Part shown: in pieces, positions 17,118 to 25,191 of the stretch | Layout of the letters: each line of letters opens with the position of its first letter | How positions within the stretch are numbered: the stretch's first letter is position 1 | Assembly: GCA_944386995.1 (NCBI GenBank) | Contig: CALXDF010000038.1 | Span: 1-41,062 of the forward strand | Direction of reading: 5' to 3' | Source of the DNA: an uncultured Oscillospiraceae bacterium | GTDB lineage: Bacteria > Bacillota > Clostridia > Oscillospirales > Oscillospiraceae | Length of the DNA stretch: 41,062 nt | Notes under the pieces: model-generated | What the model saw: only the letters and a program-made list of their open reading frames with translations | The model's database searches: none | Told to the model about the DNA's origin: nothing | Made by a program: the position numbers and the translations under genes

Positions 17118-17156
17118 AAAGAGGGGCCGGAACAATTGCTCCAGCCCCTCTTTTTC
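17118..17156 (-). terminator. Terminator of the eight-gene zinc-ribbon operon
   Basis: AAAGAGGGGC (17118-17127) and GCCCCTCTTT (17144-17153), 10 bp, with an almost self-complementary loop that lengthens the stem. The T-run is better on the plus strand (TTTTT) than on the minus (CTCTTTGCC), but the only adjacent gene end is the minus-strand zinc-ribbon gene at 17214. Confidence 0.6.
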
Positions 17157-17213
17157 TCTGTCAAAGCCGCCCTCGCCAGGTCTCAGCCGCTGCCAATTTT
17201 CTCTATAAAGCCA

Positions 17214-18416
17214 TCAGAACAGCCGCAGACACAGGTAGACGATTGCAGCAGCCTCCACAGCAATCACCATCAGACGCCACAGCACAGCTCCGGGAGAAAT
17301 CGAGCGTCTCCTTTTCTCCTCCTTCCCGGGCTGCTGCACGCTTTCCCGGGAGACCGCTCTCCCCTCTCTCCTCTTCTCTTCCCTCTGTTTTTGCTTTTTC
17401 TCCACCCTGAAGCGGGATGCGGACCCCGCCGGAGTTTCCGGCCCGCCGACGGGGACCGTTCTGTCTTCCGGCAAGGACTCCTGCGCCGCCATCTCCCGCT
17501 CCGGCTCAGAGGAAGAGGTGGCGGCTGTCGGTGCTGTTGCCACAGCCGACTCCTGGGCGGGATGGATCTCCCGCTCTCTCCCGACTGCCATTCCGGACTC
17601 CGCCGGCGTCATCTGACCGGCCGCCTCCAGCGCCTGGTCGATATCAAAAACAGGCTCTTCCCGCCGGGGTTCCTGCCGCAAATCCGCAGACGCCAGCACT
17701 GCATCCAGCCCCTCCCAGAAGGGGACGGTCTCCGGAGCCGGCGCGGCAGCCCGGGGCTCCTCCGGCAGATCCTTCACCATCCAGGCCGTCGGTTCCTCCC
17801 CGGCCATCCCTTCAGCGCTGCGCTCCGCCTCCGGCCGAGCCACAAACAACTCTTCCGCCTGCTCCGGCACCTCTTCAGGCAGAAGATCCGGCATCTCTGA
17901 TACGATCTCCGCACGTCTCTCCTGCGCTTCAGTCGCTTCTGCTTCTTCCAGACCGCTCTTCTCTATCGAAGGATCGGGTTCCTCCGGTGGCTCCGCGGGC
18001 TGCATCTCCGGCAGCGCAGTCCCCGCCTCCTCCATTGCCTCCCGGCTGCTCTCCGGTTCTTCAGCACTCCCCGGCAGCGCCTCCTGCACCGTCGGCTCAA
18101 TGGGCTCCGCCACATCCTCCGCAGGCCCCGCTTCCGGCTCCGCGTTTCCCCGCTTGAAAAACACCGGATGTCCCTCCTCAGGCAGCTCTGCTTCCTCTAT
18201 GGAAACCTCCGGCTGCTCCGGGACCGGGGCATTCTTCTGCTCTGGCGCCGCAGGCTGCGGCCCACCGGTTTCTGCCGCCCGGGCAGCCTCATTCCCGGGC
18301 GGATATACGGTGACCGGCTGAGGAACCTGTTCCTCCGTCATCTGCTGCTTTGCCCCGCAGTATTTACAAAACCTTGCGCCCTCCGGCAGTTCCTTCTGGC
18401 ACTGACAGCATCGCAT
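17214..18416 (-). CDS. Tail-anchored zinc-ribbon protein with long acidic linker
   Basis: 400 residues in three parts. At the N-terminus is a zinc ribbon with CCQCQ...CKYCG (two CxxC knuckles, residues 3-20). A long Glu/Pro/Ala-rich linker (about 25-340) is almost certainly unstructured. A basic segment follows, then one hydrophobic helix at the very C-terminus (about 378-397), leaving three residues outside. This topology puts the ribbon and linker in the cytosol, tethered to the membrane. No enzymatic motif is seen. It is the last gene of the operon, 20 bp after the MORN-like protein gene, with GGAGG before its ATG. A tether or scaffold role is a guess; the zinc ribbon links it to the two zinc-ribbon proteins at the start of the operon. 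Confidence 0.75.
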   Translation of the reverse strand: MRCCQCQKELPEGARFCKYCGAKQQMTEEQVPQPVTVYPPGNEAARAAETGGPQPAAPEQKNAPVPEQPEVSIEEAELPEEGHPVFFKRGNAEPEAGPAEDVAEPIEPTVQEALPGSAEEPESSREAMEEAGTALPEMQPAEPPEEPDPSIEKSGLEEAEATEAQERRAEIVSEMPDLLPEEVPEQAEELFVARPEAERSAEGMAGEEPTAWMVKDLPEEPRAAAPAPETVPFWEGLDAVLASADLRQEPRREEPVFDIDQALEAAGQMTPAESGMAVGREREIHPAQESAVATAPTAATSSSEPEREMAAQESLPEDRTVPVGGPETPAGSASRFRVEKKQKQREEKRREGRAVSRESVQQPGKEEKRRRSISPGAVLWRLMVIAVEAAAIVYLCLRLF

Positions 18417-18436
18417 TCTGTCACTCCTCCTTCTCT

Positions 18437-19438
18437 CTATGCACTGCGCTCCCCGTACAGGGTCGGCAGGCCGTCAAACAGGTTCCGGTAGGCAAAGCGG
18501 TAGCTCCCGCCCCAGGGGTACGGATTCTGGAAGCATTCGCTCCCCAGCGCCGGAACACCTACCTGGCCGATCCAGCCATCCACCGCCTGAGCGCTGTCAT
18601 GCAAGTGGCTCCCGTCATATGTCGCTTCGTCGGACCACTCCTCCGCCAGCAGCTTTCCATTTGAAATATGGTACGCAAAGGGATACACCCGCTGTATTAC
18701 CGGCATCTCGTGGTCATCGCTCCACTCCGCGATCGCCACATACTGCATCACCTGGCCTGCAGACATGATCTCCGCCGCCGTGCCGTCAAAAGTGCAGGAG
18801 ATCTCCATGTGTTCGCGCATCACATCAGGCGAGGATCGTGGTGCCTGATCCATGCGGATCTCCGCGTCTCCGGTAAGAATGCCGTCATCCCACAGTCCCT
18901 CCACCCAGAAATACGTAATGACCGTCTCATCGTGGTTATAGGTGCCATAGGGGCTGTAGATCACGATCCGAGCCCCTGCTCCATCGGGTACGCCGCCGGT
19001 CAGGGGGCCGTAATAGAAACGGGTAAGGCCGTCGCTGGCCAGGGCCGTTCCGGTATAGTCCGCAGCGAGGTTTTGTCCGTCATAGGCCATCCCCGTTACA
19101 TCCACCCAGTTCTCCTCTTCCTGTCCGTGCAGGTCGTTCCAGGCCTTGAGCTGAGCGCCCACCGCCTGATCGTCTCCGGCCTGAAACGCTGCAATCAGGC
19201 CGTCCAAAATGGCATACTGCTCCGGTGAAGGTTCCAGGGCGGGAGCCTCCGTCTCATCCGGTGTTCCCTGGTCCGCCGGAGTGGTCTTCTCCTCCTCTGC
19301 CGATCTATCCGTTTCAAATTCCGCCGCCGGCGCTTCCGGCCGCAGCACACCGTACAGGGTCAGCCCCAGGACACCCGCGGCAAGGACCGCCATCACCGCC
19401 TGGAGCAGTCCCAGCACAGCAGAACGCTTTTCTTTCAA
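18437..19438 (-). CDS. Membrane-anchored extracytoplasmic protein, MORN-like (paralogue 1)
   Basis: 333 residues. An N-terminal membrane anchor (about residues 8-30) is followed by an acidic linker and an extracytoplasmic domain. The middle contains a MORN-type turn, YYGPLTGGVPDGAGARIV, and the C-terminus ends in ..CFQNPYPWGGSYRFAYRN... Both patterns recur in the next gene upstream, so the two are paralogues. The reading frame begins with TTG at 19438, with AGGAG about 10 bp before it and no ATG before the membrane helix. It is the seventh gene of the operon. No function is recognisable; the domain may bind wall or a partner protein. Confidence 0.7.
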   Translation of the reverse strand: MKEKRSAVLGLLQAVMAVLAAGVLGLTLYGVLRPEAPAAEFETDRSAEEEKTTPADQGTPDETEAPALEPSPEQYAILDGLIAAFQAGDDQAVGAQLKAWNDLHGQEEENWVDVTGMAYDGQNLAADYTGTALASDGLTRFYYGPLTGGVPDGAGARIVIYSPYGTYNHDETVITYFWVEGLWDDGILTGDAEIRMDQAPRSSPDVMREHMEISCTFDGTAAEIMSAGQVMQYVAIAEWSDDHEMPVIQRVYPFAYHISNGKLLAEEWSDEATYDGSHLHDSAQAVDGWIGQVGVPALGSECFQNPYPWGGSYRFAYRNLFDGLPTLYGERSA

Positions 19439-19472
19439 GTTCCCCGTCTCCTCTCCGTACCAGAACCATCTG

Positions 19473-20669
19473 TCAGTTGGTGTAGCTGAAATTCATGAAT
19501 GCCATCCAAGGCTCGGTATAAGGCCCCTCCCGCCCCCAGGGATAAGGATTTTGATACAGCGTATTCAAAGAGTCCGCCGTCACAATCAGGTGGCTGCCGC
19601 AGCCGCTGTGAATGGTGCAGTTCCGGGAAAGCCCGCCGTCACTGGTCAGCCCCCCATCCTGTACGATATGTCCATCCCGGATCGAGAACGCATACTGGTG
19701 TCCTGCCCCGCCGGCGTCCGCATACACGGTCACCTCCGCCGTCGTAATAACCTCCGCATCCGTGCCGTCCAGCGTCCCTACAATATCATACTCAGCAAAA
19801 GCGGCACCCGCCTGGGTATCCCGGTTGCGGAACACCACGTCGCCCACAGCCACGCCATCTTCCCACCGGGCATCCAATTGGAGATATTCCACTGCCCCCT
19901 CGGGATACCCGGTGTGAACCTGAACGCTGCGTCCGGTCCCGTCCGGTTTGCCCTCGGTCAGCTCTCCGTAGTAGATCCCCGTGCCCCAAAAGGCCATGCC
20001 CAAGCCGGTATAGCCGCTCCAAAAGCGCTGTCCGTCCCAAGCAAGACCTCCTACACGGACCCATTTGGTCTCGCCCAGTGTCTCCTGCGCATAATCCGAT
20101 GCATTTTCCCAGGCCTGGAGCGCCGTCTGAAAGGCCGCCTCATCCCCGCCGGCAAAGGCCTGGTACAGGCTGTCCAGCAGTTCCCGCTGCGCCTGGGGCA
20201 GATTCACTGTGGACTCCGCCGCCTTCAGCGGGTTTTCCAGTTCCTCTGCGCCGGTAATCTCCAGTCCCATCCGGAGCGTCTCCGCCGCGCGCGTATCCTC
20301 TCCCAGCTCCCGGTAGGCCCGGGCCAGGGTCTCATACACCGCCGGGTCCTCCGACTCCGCAGCAGCCACACCGGCCAGGATCTCCACCGCCCCTGACCAG
20401 TCTCCCTGCTCTGCCAGAGTCATCCCCCGGGCAGGGTCCATCTCCTCCGACTGATTCTCCTCTCCCGGCTGAGGTGCCTGCGCATCCTCCATTCCAGCGG
20501 GGTCGGAGAGGGATGGCTGTCCCTCCGCCGGTAAGTCTGCGGACGGAGCATACCCCTGCCACACCAGCAGTGCTGCGCACAGGGCCAATCCTCCGGCCCC
20601 GATCCCCAGCAGGACCATTACTCCGTTCAATACACGCAGGATTCTGCTCCCGCACCGCTCCTGCTCCAT
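19473..20669 (-). CDS. Membrane-anchored TPR and MORN-like protein (paralogue 2)
   Basis: 398 residues. An N-terminal membrane helix (about 14-38) is followed by a Pro/Glu linker, a short TPR-like helical region (about 83-150: EQGDWSGAVEILAGV, VYETLARAYRELGEDTRAAE) and the same domain as the downstream gene. Shared features are AFxxGDxxAxxxxLxAW, GxAWDGQ, YYGELTEGKPDGTG (MORN-like) and QNPYPWG near the end. The TPR part is absent from paralogue 1, so one copy gained or lost it after duplication. It starts 15 bp after the ATPase gene, with AAGGGGAGA before the ATG. The domain probably lies outside the membrane. Confidence 0.72.
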   Translation of the reverse strand: MEQERCGSRILRVLNGVMVLLGIGAGGLALCAALLVWQGYAPSADLPAEGQPSLSDPAGMEDAQAPQPGEENQSEEMDPARGMTLAEQGDWSGAVEILAGVAAAESEDPAVYETLARAYRELGEDTRAAETLRMGLEITGAEELENPLKAAESTVNLPQAQRELLDSLYQAFAGGDEAAFQTALQAWENASDYAQETLGETKWVRVGGLAWDGQRFWSGYTGLGMAFWGTGIYYGELTEGKPDGTGRSVQVHTGYPEGAVEYLQLDARWEDGVAVGDVVFRNRDTQAGAAFAEYDIVGTLDGTDAEVITTAEVTVYADAGGAGHQYAFSIRDGHIVQDGGLTSDGGLSRNCTIHSGCGSHLIVTADSLNTLYQNPYPWGREGPYTEPWMAFMNFSYTN

Positions 20670-20684
20670 TGCCTTCTCCCCTTT

Positions 20685-21983
20685 CTACTTTGCCCGGAGA
20701 AACTGGAAGCGGAAGGGCTCCCGTCCCGGCAGGCCGATAATGGCCTCGCCGGTCTTCAGGCGCTGGATATCCCAGTCCTCCACCACATAGGCGTCCCGGA
20801 CATTTTCCACAATGCCGCGTCCCTGGACCGAGGCCATATAGACCTCTTTTTTCCGGTTGCGGCCGTGGAGCTGCTGAATATAAGAAATGGATGAGGCGTC
20901 ATTGACCCGGAAACAGATACTGGTGAGAAAACCCGACAAAATACTCCTGGCCCGGGCAGGACCGTAGACCTCGTACATCTGCTCCACATTCTGCAGCCCC
21001 ACCATGAACTTGACACCCATGCTGCGGCCAAAATTCACCGCATCGTCAATATGGGTAAGATTTGGGAGCAGCCGGAACTCGTCCACCACGAAATACACAT
21101 TGCCTTCACTCTTCTTCCGGCTCAGGGCCTCTTTGATGGCTAGATCGAACAGCAGCGTATAGATGGGCGACAGTGTCTCCCCCACACTGAGGTCATACTC
21201 CACGAAGATCATCCGGCCGCCCTTGTTCCGCACCAACTCCCGCATGGACAGATTCCCGCGCTTTTTGAAGTTGCCGATAAAGAGTTCGCGCACCTGCTGC
21301 TGCAGTTCCGACAGCACGCCCTGGGTCTGGCCGGAGCTGTCGTCATAGATATAGCTGGTCATGGCCCGCAGGTCCGCATGCTGCTCCAGCATCCCCCGCA
21401 GCTGGGCGGTGGGCATGGCATCCATAAACTGCCGCAGCGCCAGATTGTCACAGTAGTAGTGTTCCCGGTTGCGGTCGAAATGGGTTAGCACTGCGCCGAA
21501 CAAATCCTTGGCCGCATTGGGGAAGAAGGGCTGGGTGGTGTGTTTCAGCCGCTGGGCGAAGAGAGTCTTGGCAATCTCGTTGACCGCCACCTCCAGATCC
21601 TCCCCGCTCTCCAGCTCGTTGAAGAGGTTCCAATAGTCCTGGCCATCAGGGCCGGTAGCGGTCTCATCGTTGCTGATGACCACATCCCCCGGCCGGTAAA
21701 ATGACTGGTAGAAGTCCCCCTTGGTATCGAACACAATCATCACATCCTGCTGCGTCATACTCCGGCGCAGCTGGCTGATGATCTGATAAAAGGCGTTTGT
21801 CTTTCCGGTGCCGATGCCGCCCAACAGCATCAGGTGGCGGCTGAGCAGCTCCTCGTCCAGACGGACAAAGGTCCGGTTTCCGGCACCATCCTGGCCGCAC
21901 AGTGCGCAGCGGGCAGTCCCCACCGGAGCCTCCACCGGCAGGTCGTGGAGCGCGTTTCCGTCAAATATCTCAATCTGTTTCAT
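20685..21983 (-). CDS. VirD4/TraD-like ATPase (type IV coupling-protein superfamily), no membrane segment
   Basis: 432-residue P-loop ATPase of the HerA/FtsK/VirD4 superfamily. Walker A is GGIGTGKT (residues 55-62), Walker B is FVVDEF (298-303, with D301/E302), and VMIVFDTKGDFYQS near 81 is typical of TraD/TrwB-type DNA pumps. A CALC knuckle (C26, C29) precedes the P-loop. Usual coupling proteins have one or two N-terminal membrane helices; none is present here. The ATG at 21983 overlaps the nuclease stop (ATGA). A longer frame starting at 22169 was rejected because the added 62 residues are a shadow of the nuclease gene. No relaxase or VirB4 gene lies nearby, so conjugation is unlikely. Pumping DNA or protein for its operon partners is the inference. 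Confidence 0.82.
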   Translation of the reverse strand: MKQIEIFDGNALHDLPVEAPVGTARCALCGQDGAGNRTFVRLDEELLSRHLMLLGGIGTGKTNAFYQIISQLRRSMTQQDVMIVFDTKGDFYQSFYRPGDVVISNDETATGPDGQDYWNLFNELESGEDLEVAVNEIAKTLFAQRLKHTTQPFFPNAAKDLFGAVLTHFDRNREHYYCDNLALRQFMDAMPTAQLRGMLEQHADLRAMTSYIYDDSSGQTQGVLSELQQQVRELFIGNFKKRGNLSMRELVRNKGGRMIFVEYDLSVGETLSPIYTLLFDLAIKEALSRKKSEGNVYFVVDEFRLLPNLTHIDDAVNFGRSMGVKFMVGLQNVEQMYEVYGPARARSILSGFLTSICFRVNDASSISYIQQLHGRNRKKEVYMASVQGRGIVENVRDAYVVEDWDIQRLKTGEAIIGLPGREPFRFQFLRAK

Positions 21984-23710
21984 GGATGATACCCCCCATC
22001 GTCCCCCTGATTGGGTCCACGCTTCTCCTTTTCGGCACCATCTGAATCTCCTCCGGAGGGCGCTGCCGGAGGCGGGTCCGGTTTCCCGTCCCGTTTCCAC
22101 GTCTGTCCCCCACGGTCCGCAGTACTCTCTCGAGGCACTTCCGTCTCCTGAGCACCGTTCTTTTTCCATCCCTCGGCATTATCTCCTTCAGGGGCGCCTC
22201 CGTCTGGGACATTTGTCTGGTCCCCTTTCTTCTTGATCCAGGGTTCTTCCCTCTGGTCCTCCGTCTTTCCCGGATCTGTGTCCTGGTCCGTTTTCTCGCT
22301 CTTGTCCTTGTCCTCGACCTTGTCCCGGTCCGTCTTTTCCCTCTTGCCTTTATCCTCGACCTCGTCCCGGTCCGTCTTTTCCCTCTTGTCCTTGTCCTCA
22401 ACCTCGTCCCGGTCCGTCTTTTCGCTCTTGTCCTTGTCCTCGACCTCGTCCTGGTCCGTCTTTTCACTCTTGCCTTTGTCCTCGACCTCGTCCCGGTCCG
22501 TCTTTTCACTCTTGTCCGTACCCTCTGTTTCCTCCAGTGCCGCAATCTCTTTCCGGGTCATTCCCGCCTGATCCAACGCTTCATCCATCGCATTTGGAAT
22601 CGCTGGATCTCCGAAGTCGTTGTTCTGATACTGGCTCATATCCGTATTGGTCCAGGAGAAATGCTCTCTGTCCCGCAAATTCCCGTCCGAATCATACACA
22701 CTGCGGGTCACCATGATCCCATCAGGGCGGAGCGGAGAACTGCCCATATGGTTGGAGCCGTCCAGGCGGAGGGTATACCCATCCCCCAGGAGCTGCTGGT
22801 TTCCCCTTTCAAAGGCCCGGTAGTCCCGGGTATTTACCTTGGCATCCATAGCCCCCATATTGTCGGCCAGCCCGGATCCGCCGTTGGAGGCGGCCAGGTA
22901 GTGGCCGGCATGGTCTCCCGGGAGCTTTCCCGGCAGGTGTTTCTGGTGGCTGGGGGACCGTGGCGCCGCCTGCTGCGGGCCGGAGAGGGTCGCCGACCAG
23001 GACTGGATGGCTCCGTTTCCATCGGTGTGATATGTGGCTCCATTGGCCGTATAAGTCTGGTTGGGTTTCAACGTATAGGTCCCCTGGAAATGATCTCCCG
23101 TACCGCCGGAGAGCATTTTGGGGGGCAGGCCGTCCGCGCTCTGCGGTACTGCCACCGGCTTCCCGGGGCTGCTTTTTTCCGCCCCTGCTGCACCCGGCGG
23201 CGGGTCTCCATATTCCCCATACCGCGGTCCGCCGTGGACCGCCGCATCCAGTTCCTTCGCCTTTTCCTGTGCCTCGGCAATCTTCCCTCCGGTCAGCCCG
23301 TCACCAGCATCCTGCACCGCATTGTACAGCGTTTCAGCGGGTGTCTCAAGCTCCCATGGTTTTTCCGGTGTCCCTTTTTTTGTATCTGCGCTGACCGCGG
23401 CCGAGATCCCCTGCTGCTGGACTGATGCTCCCTGGCGCGGCGCAGAGCGGTTCCGGTTTCCAGAACCAGGTACCGGCGCGGAGATCCCCGCTTGATCCAG
23501 ATAGCTCTGCAGCGCATCCAATGGCGCGGCCTGACTGCCGGCGGGTGCCTCTGCCACAATAGCGGCATTGGGCGTATTCATCAGATCGGCCCAGGCTGCG
23601 TCGATCTTCTCCTGCTGCTGGGCAGCCTGCAATGTTCCAGTCAGCGCCGTCATCCCGCTGGCCACATAGGTCACTGCTTTCGAGAGCGCCTTCAGGTATT
23701 TAAATCCCAT
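21980..23710 (-). CDS. DNA/RNA non-specific endonuclease with acidic repeat tail
   Basis: 576 residues. A helical N-terminus (about 1-45, a weakly hydrophobic segment and an Ala/Gln-rich coil) leads to a long linker. The nuclease domain (about 205-357) resembles the polymorphic-toxin type of DNA/RNA non-specific endonuclease: YHTDGNGAIQSWSATLSG, then PGDHAGHYLAASNGGSG (265-281), DNMGAMDAKVN (283-293) and a late EHFSWTN. The GDHAGH segment matches the D-x-G-H catalytic motif, and N284/N293 fit the metal-binding Asn. The tail (about 401-484) is a tandem 14-residue charged repeat, then a Lys/Pro-rich end. There is no signal peptide. It is ATGA-coupled to the VirD4-like ATPase, which suggests that the two products work together. 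Confidence 0.75.
   Translation of the reverse strand: MGFKYLKALSKAVTYVASGMTALTGTLQAAQQQEKIDAAWADLMNTPNAAIVAEAPAGSQAAPLDALQSYLDQAGISAPVPGSGNRNRSAPRQGASVQQQGISAAVSADTKKGTPEKPWELETPAETLYNAVQDAGDGLTGGKIAEAQEKAKELDAAVHGGPRYGEYGDPPPGAAGAEKSSPGKPVAVPQSADGLPPKMLSGGTGDHFQGTYTLKPNQTYTANGATYHTDGNGAIQSWSATLSGPQQAAPRSPSHQKHLPGKLPGDHAGHYLAASNGGSGLADNMGAMDAKVNTRDYRAFERGNQQLLGDGYTLRLDGSNHMGSSPLRPDGIMVTRSVYDSDGNLRDREHFSWTNTDMSQYQNNDFGDPAIPNAMDEALDQAGMTRKEIAALEETEGTDKSEKTDRDEVEDKGKSEKTDQDEVEDKDKSEKTDRDEVEDKDKREKTDRDEVEDKGKREKTDRDKVEDKDKSEKTDQDTDPGKTEDQREEPWIKKKGDQTNVPDGGAPEGDNAEGWKKNGAQETEVPRESTADRGGQTWKRDGKPDPPPAAPSGGDSDGAEKEKRGPNQGDDGGYHP
22259..22510 (-). repeat. Tandem 42-bp repeat array in the nuclease gene
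   Basis: Five full copies and one partial copy of a 42-bp unit encoding S/R-EKTD-R/Q-DEVEDK-G/D-K. Copies differ at a few codons only. Such arrays change length by slippage, so the acidic tail is likely to vary among strains. Confidence 0.85.
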
Positions 23711-23722
23711 TCTCCCGCCCCC

Positions 23723-24217
23723 TCAGCGAAAATAGTAGAGTTCCGCAGCTGCGAGTCCCAACAAATTCTCCAGGATCAATTCCTGCTGTTCCTGCCCGGC
23801 CTCCCGCCAGCGCACTCCCGCTTGCTCCAGGGCCTCTTCCAAAGTGGTCCGCCCGTCGGCCAAAAGCCACAGGCTCTCCTGCAGGCCAGTGAGAAGGATC
23901 TGCTCCTCTCCCAGCTGAATGCCGGTCCCCTCCTCCATCGGCAGGCCAAACCCCTGCCGCAGAGGGATGCAGGGGGCCAGTGCGGACAAGATCTCCTCCG
24001 CGCTGTCCCCCAAAACCACAACATTAAGCGACGCCAATTCCTCGGCCCCGGACCGCTCGGCCTCGCCCAGTTCCCGCCATACCGAGAGCGCCCCCCACTG
24101 CATGGCCTGCTCCAGGGAGAGTGCGACCCGGCGATCCCGGAGCTCCACCTCCTGAACCGCCTGTCCCCCCACCGCAGTCAGCCGCAGCGGATATCCAATG
24201 GCCAGGGCATATTTCAT
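23723..24217 (-). CDS. Small hypothetical protein between bPH protein and nuclease
   Basis: 164 residues starting MKYALAIGYPLRLTAVGGQ. It is rich in Leu, Glu and Ala, without membrane segments, cysteine knuckles or a signal peptide. The second half looks helical. I do not recognise a family. The ATG at 24217 overlaps the upstream stop (ATGA), which decides this start; a longer frame to 24712 is a shadow of the bPH gene. The nuclease gene begins 12 bp after its stop. Its place just before a nuclease and its small acidic character would suit an immunity protein or chaperone, but nothing in the sequence proves it. Confidence 0.7.
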   Translation of the reverse strand: MKYALAIGYPLRLTAVGGQAVQEVELRDRRVALSLEQAMQWGALSVWRELGEAERSGAEELASLNVVVLGDSAEEILSALAPCIPLRQGFGLPMEEGTGIQLGEEQILLTGLQESLWLLADGRTTLEEALEQAGVRWREAGQEQQELILENLLGLAAAELYYFR

Positions 24218-25173
24218 ACCGTCTGCGCCTCCGACGCCGCAGTTTTCCACTTCTCGATCCCCAGATCGCCGAAGTGCTGGATGTCGTTGATCATGGCCCC
24301 CACCTCCCGGATCGCCAGATCCGTCTCCTCCGTGGGCAGCAGCTCCGAGGCGTTCTGGAGCATGAAGTGCTGCGGACTGTGCATACGGATGGCCTCTGCA
24401 GTGCCTGCCTTGCACTGGATGCTCAGGCTCACTACCGATTTCATACCGCTGAGGATCAGGAAAAACAGTAGCAAAACACTGAAAATCACCAGAACCAAGG
24501 TGAAAAAGCCGCCCCAGAAGCCGTGCCCTGATACCCTGGCCCAAATCATCAGCCAGAGGGAGCACACCGTCGGGATGCAGCACACCACCAGCTTCCAGCG
24601 GTACTGCCGCCGCCCCAGGAAATACAGCCCGGCCGCTCCCGCCGCCGTCAGCAGCAAGGGGATCACCCATCCAGTGAAGTCTGCGGCCACCTTGGACATC
24701 AGGAACAAACACAGTGCCAGCAGCAGCATGCTCATAAAGAAATCAAAGATACTGAACCGGACTCCCCGCGAGATCTCCAGCCCGGAGATCTCATCCAGGG
24801 CATACTCATCCTCCAGCATGGTCCGCCCAATGAACGACCGGCCGGAGGCGCGGAAGAGGATGCGCTTGTTGGTCACCATCAGCCGCCCCTCGGCCCATAG
24901 GCCCTGGAGCCGGGAACGGATGTTCACCAGATGGTATTGCTTGATGGGGATCTCATTTTCACAGGGGGAAACCAGCTCCGGCACAATCTGCTTCCCCCGC
25001 TCGTAGTAATCCTCTCCCCGGTCAAAGTCCGGATCATTGACCTTTAAAATATTCCGAAAGGAGACACCGCTCTGGGTTCCGCCCGCTCCGCCGGATACCT
25101 CCCGCCGGATCCGGCAGGAACAGATCGCTCCATCGGCCAGTTTGCGTCCGCATTTCACACAGTATTTTGACAT
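24214..25173 (-). CDS. Zinc-ribbon, bacterial PH-domain membrane protein
   Basis: 319 residues. An N-terminal zinc ribbon (YCVKCG...CSC, residues about 5-21) is followed by a PH-like (bPH) domain with the hallmark EGRLMVTNKRILFRASGRSF (near 95-115) and EYALDEISGLEI. Four strongly hydrophobic helices (about 141-160, 168-190, 193-213 and 219-245) come next, then a cytosolic tail of about 70 residues. bPH/zinc-ribbon membrane proteins are widespread in Bacillota and of unclear function. I chose the ATG at 25173 with GGGGAGAG before it; a TTG one codon earlier is also in frame. It is the second gene of the operon, 18 bp after the TcaA-like gene and ATGA-overlapped with the next. Confidence 0.8.
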   Translation of the reverse strand: MSKYCVKCGRKLADGAICSCRIRREVSGGAGGTQSGVSFRNILKVNDPDFDRGEDYYERGKQIVPELVSPCENEIPIKQYHLVNIRSRLQGLWAEGRLMVTNKRILFRASGRSFIGRTMLEDEYALDEISGLEISRGVRFSIFDFFMSMLLLALCLFLMSKVAADFTGWVIPLLLTAAGAAGLYFLGRRQYRWKLVVCCIPTVCSLWLMIWARVSGHGFWGGFFTLVLVIFSVLLLFFLILSGMKSVVSLSIQCKAGTAEAIRMHSPQHFMLQNASELLPTEETDLAIREVGAMINDIQHFGDLGIEKWKTAASEAQTV

Positions 25174-25191
25174 CAAACTCTCCCCCTTTTC

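Larger units (their letters stand above)
16874..17213. other. Intergenic region upstream of the UroD-family gene
   Basis: No gene. It holds a promoter with a leader of about 165 nt for the UroD-family gene, including a near-palindromic CCCGCTGCAGCGGG hairpin (about 16923-16940), and two hairpins (17085-17112 and 17118-17153) that end the large operon to the right. The leader hairpin may be regulatory; I do not recognise it. Confidence 0.5.

Noticed and set aside
20685..21983. Conjugation coupling protein of an integrative element
   Set aside because: No relaxase, VirB4-like ATPase or pilus gene lies nearby and the protein lacks membrane helices, so a conjugation role is not supported.
21984..22169. 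Longer N-terminus for the VirD4-like ATPase
   Set aside because: The extra 62 residues are low-quality sequence lying wholly inside the nuclease gene in another frame; the ATGA overlap at 21980-21983 gives a better start.
22259..22510. CRISPR-like array
   Set aside because: The 42-bp units are contiguous, in frame and code for charged residues, with no spacers.
24218..24712. Longer frame for the 164-aa protein
   Set aside because: The extension is a Gly/His/Arg-rich shadow of the bPH membrane-protein gene; the ATG at 24217 overlaps the upstream stop.
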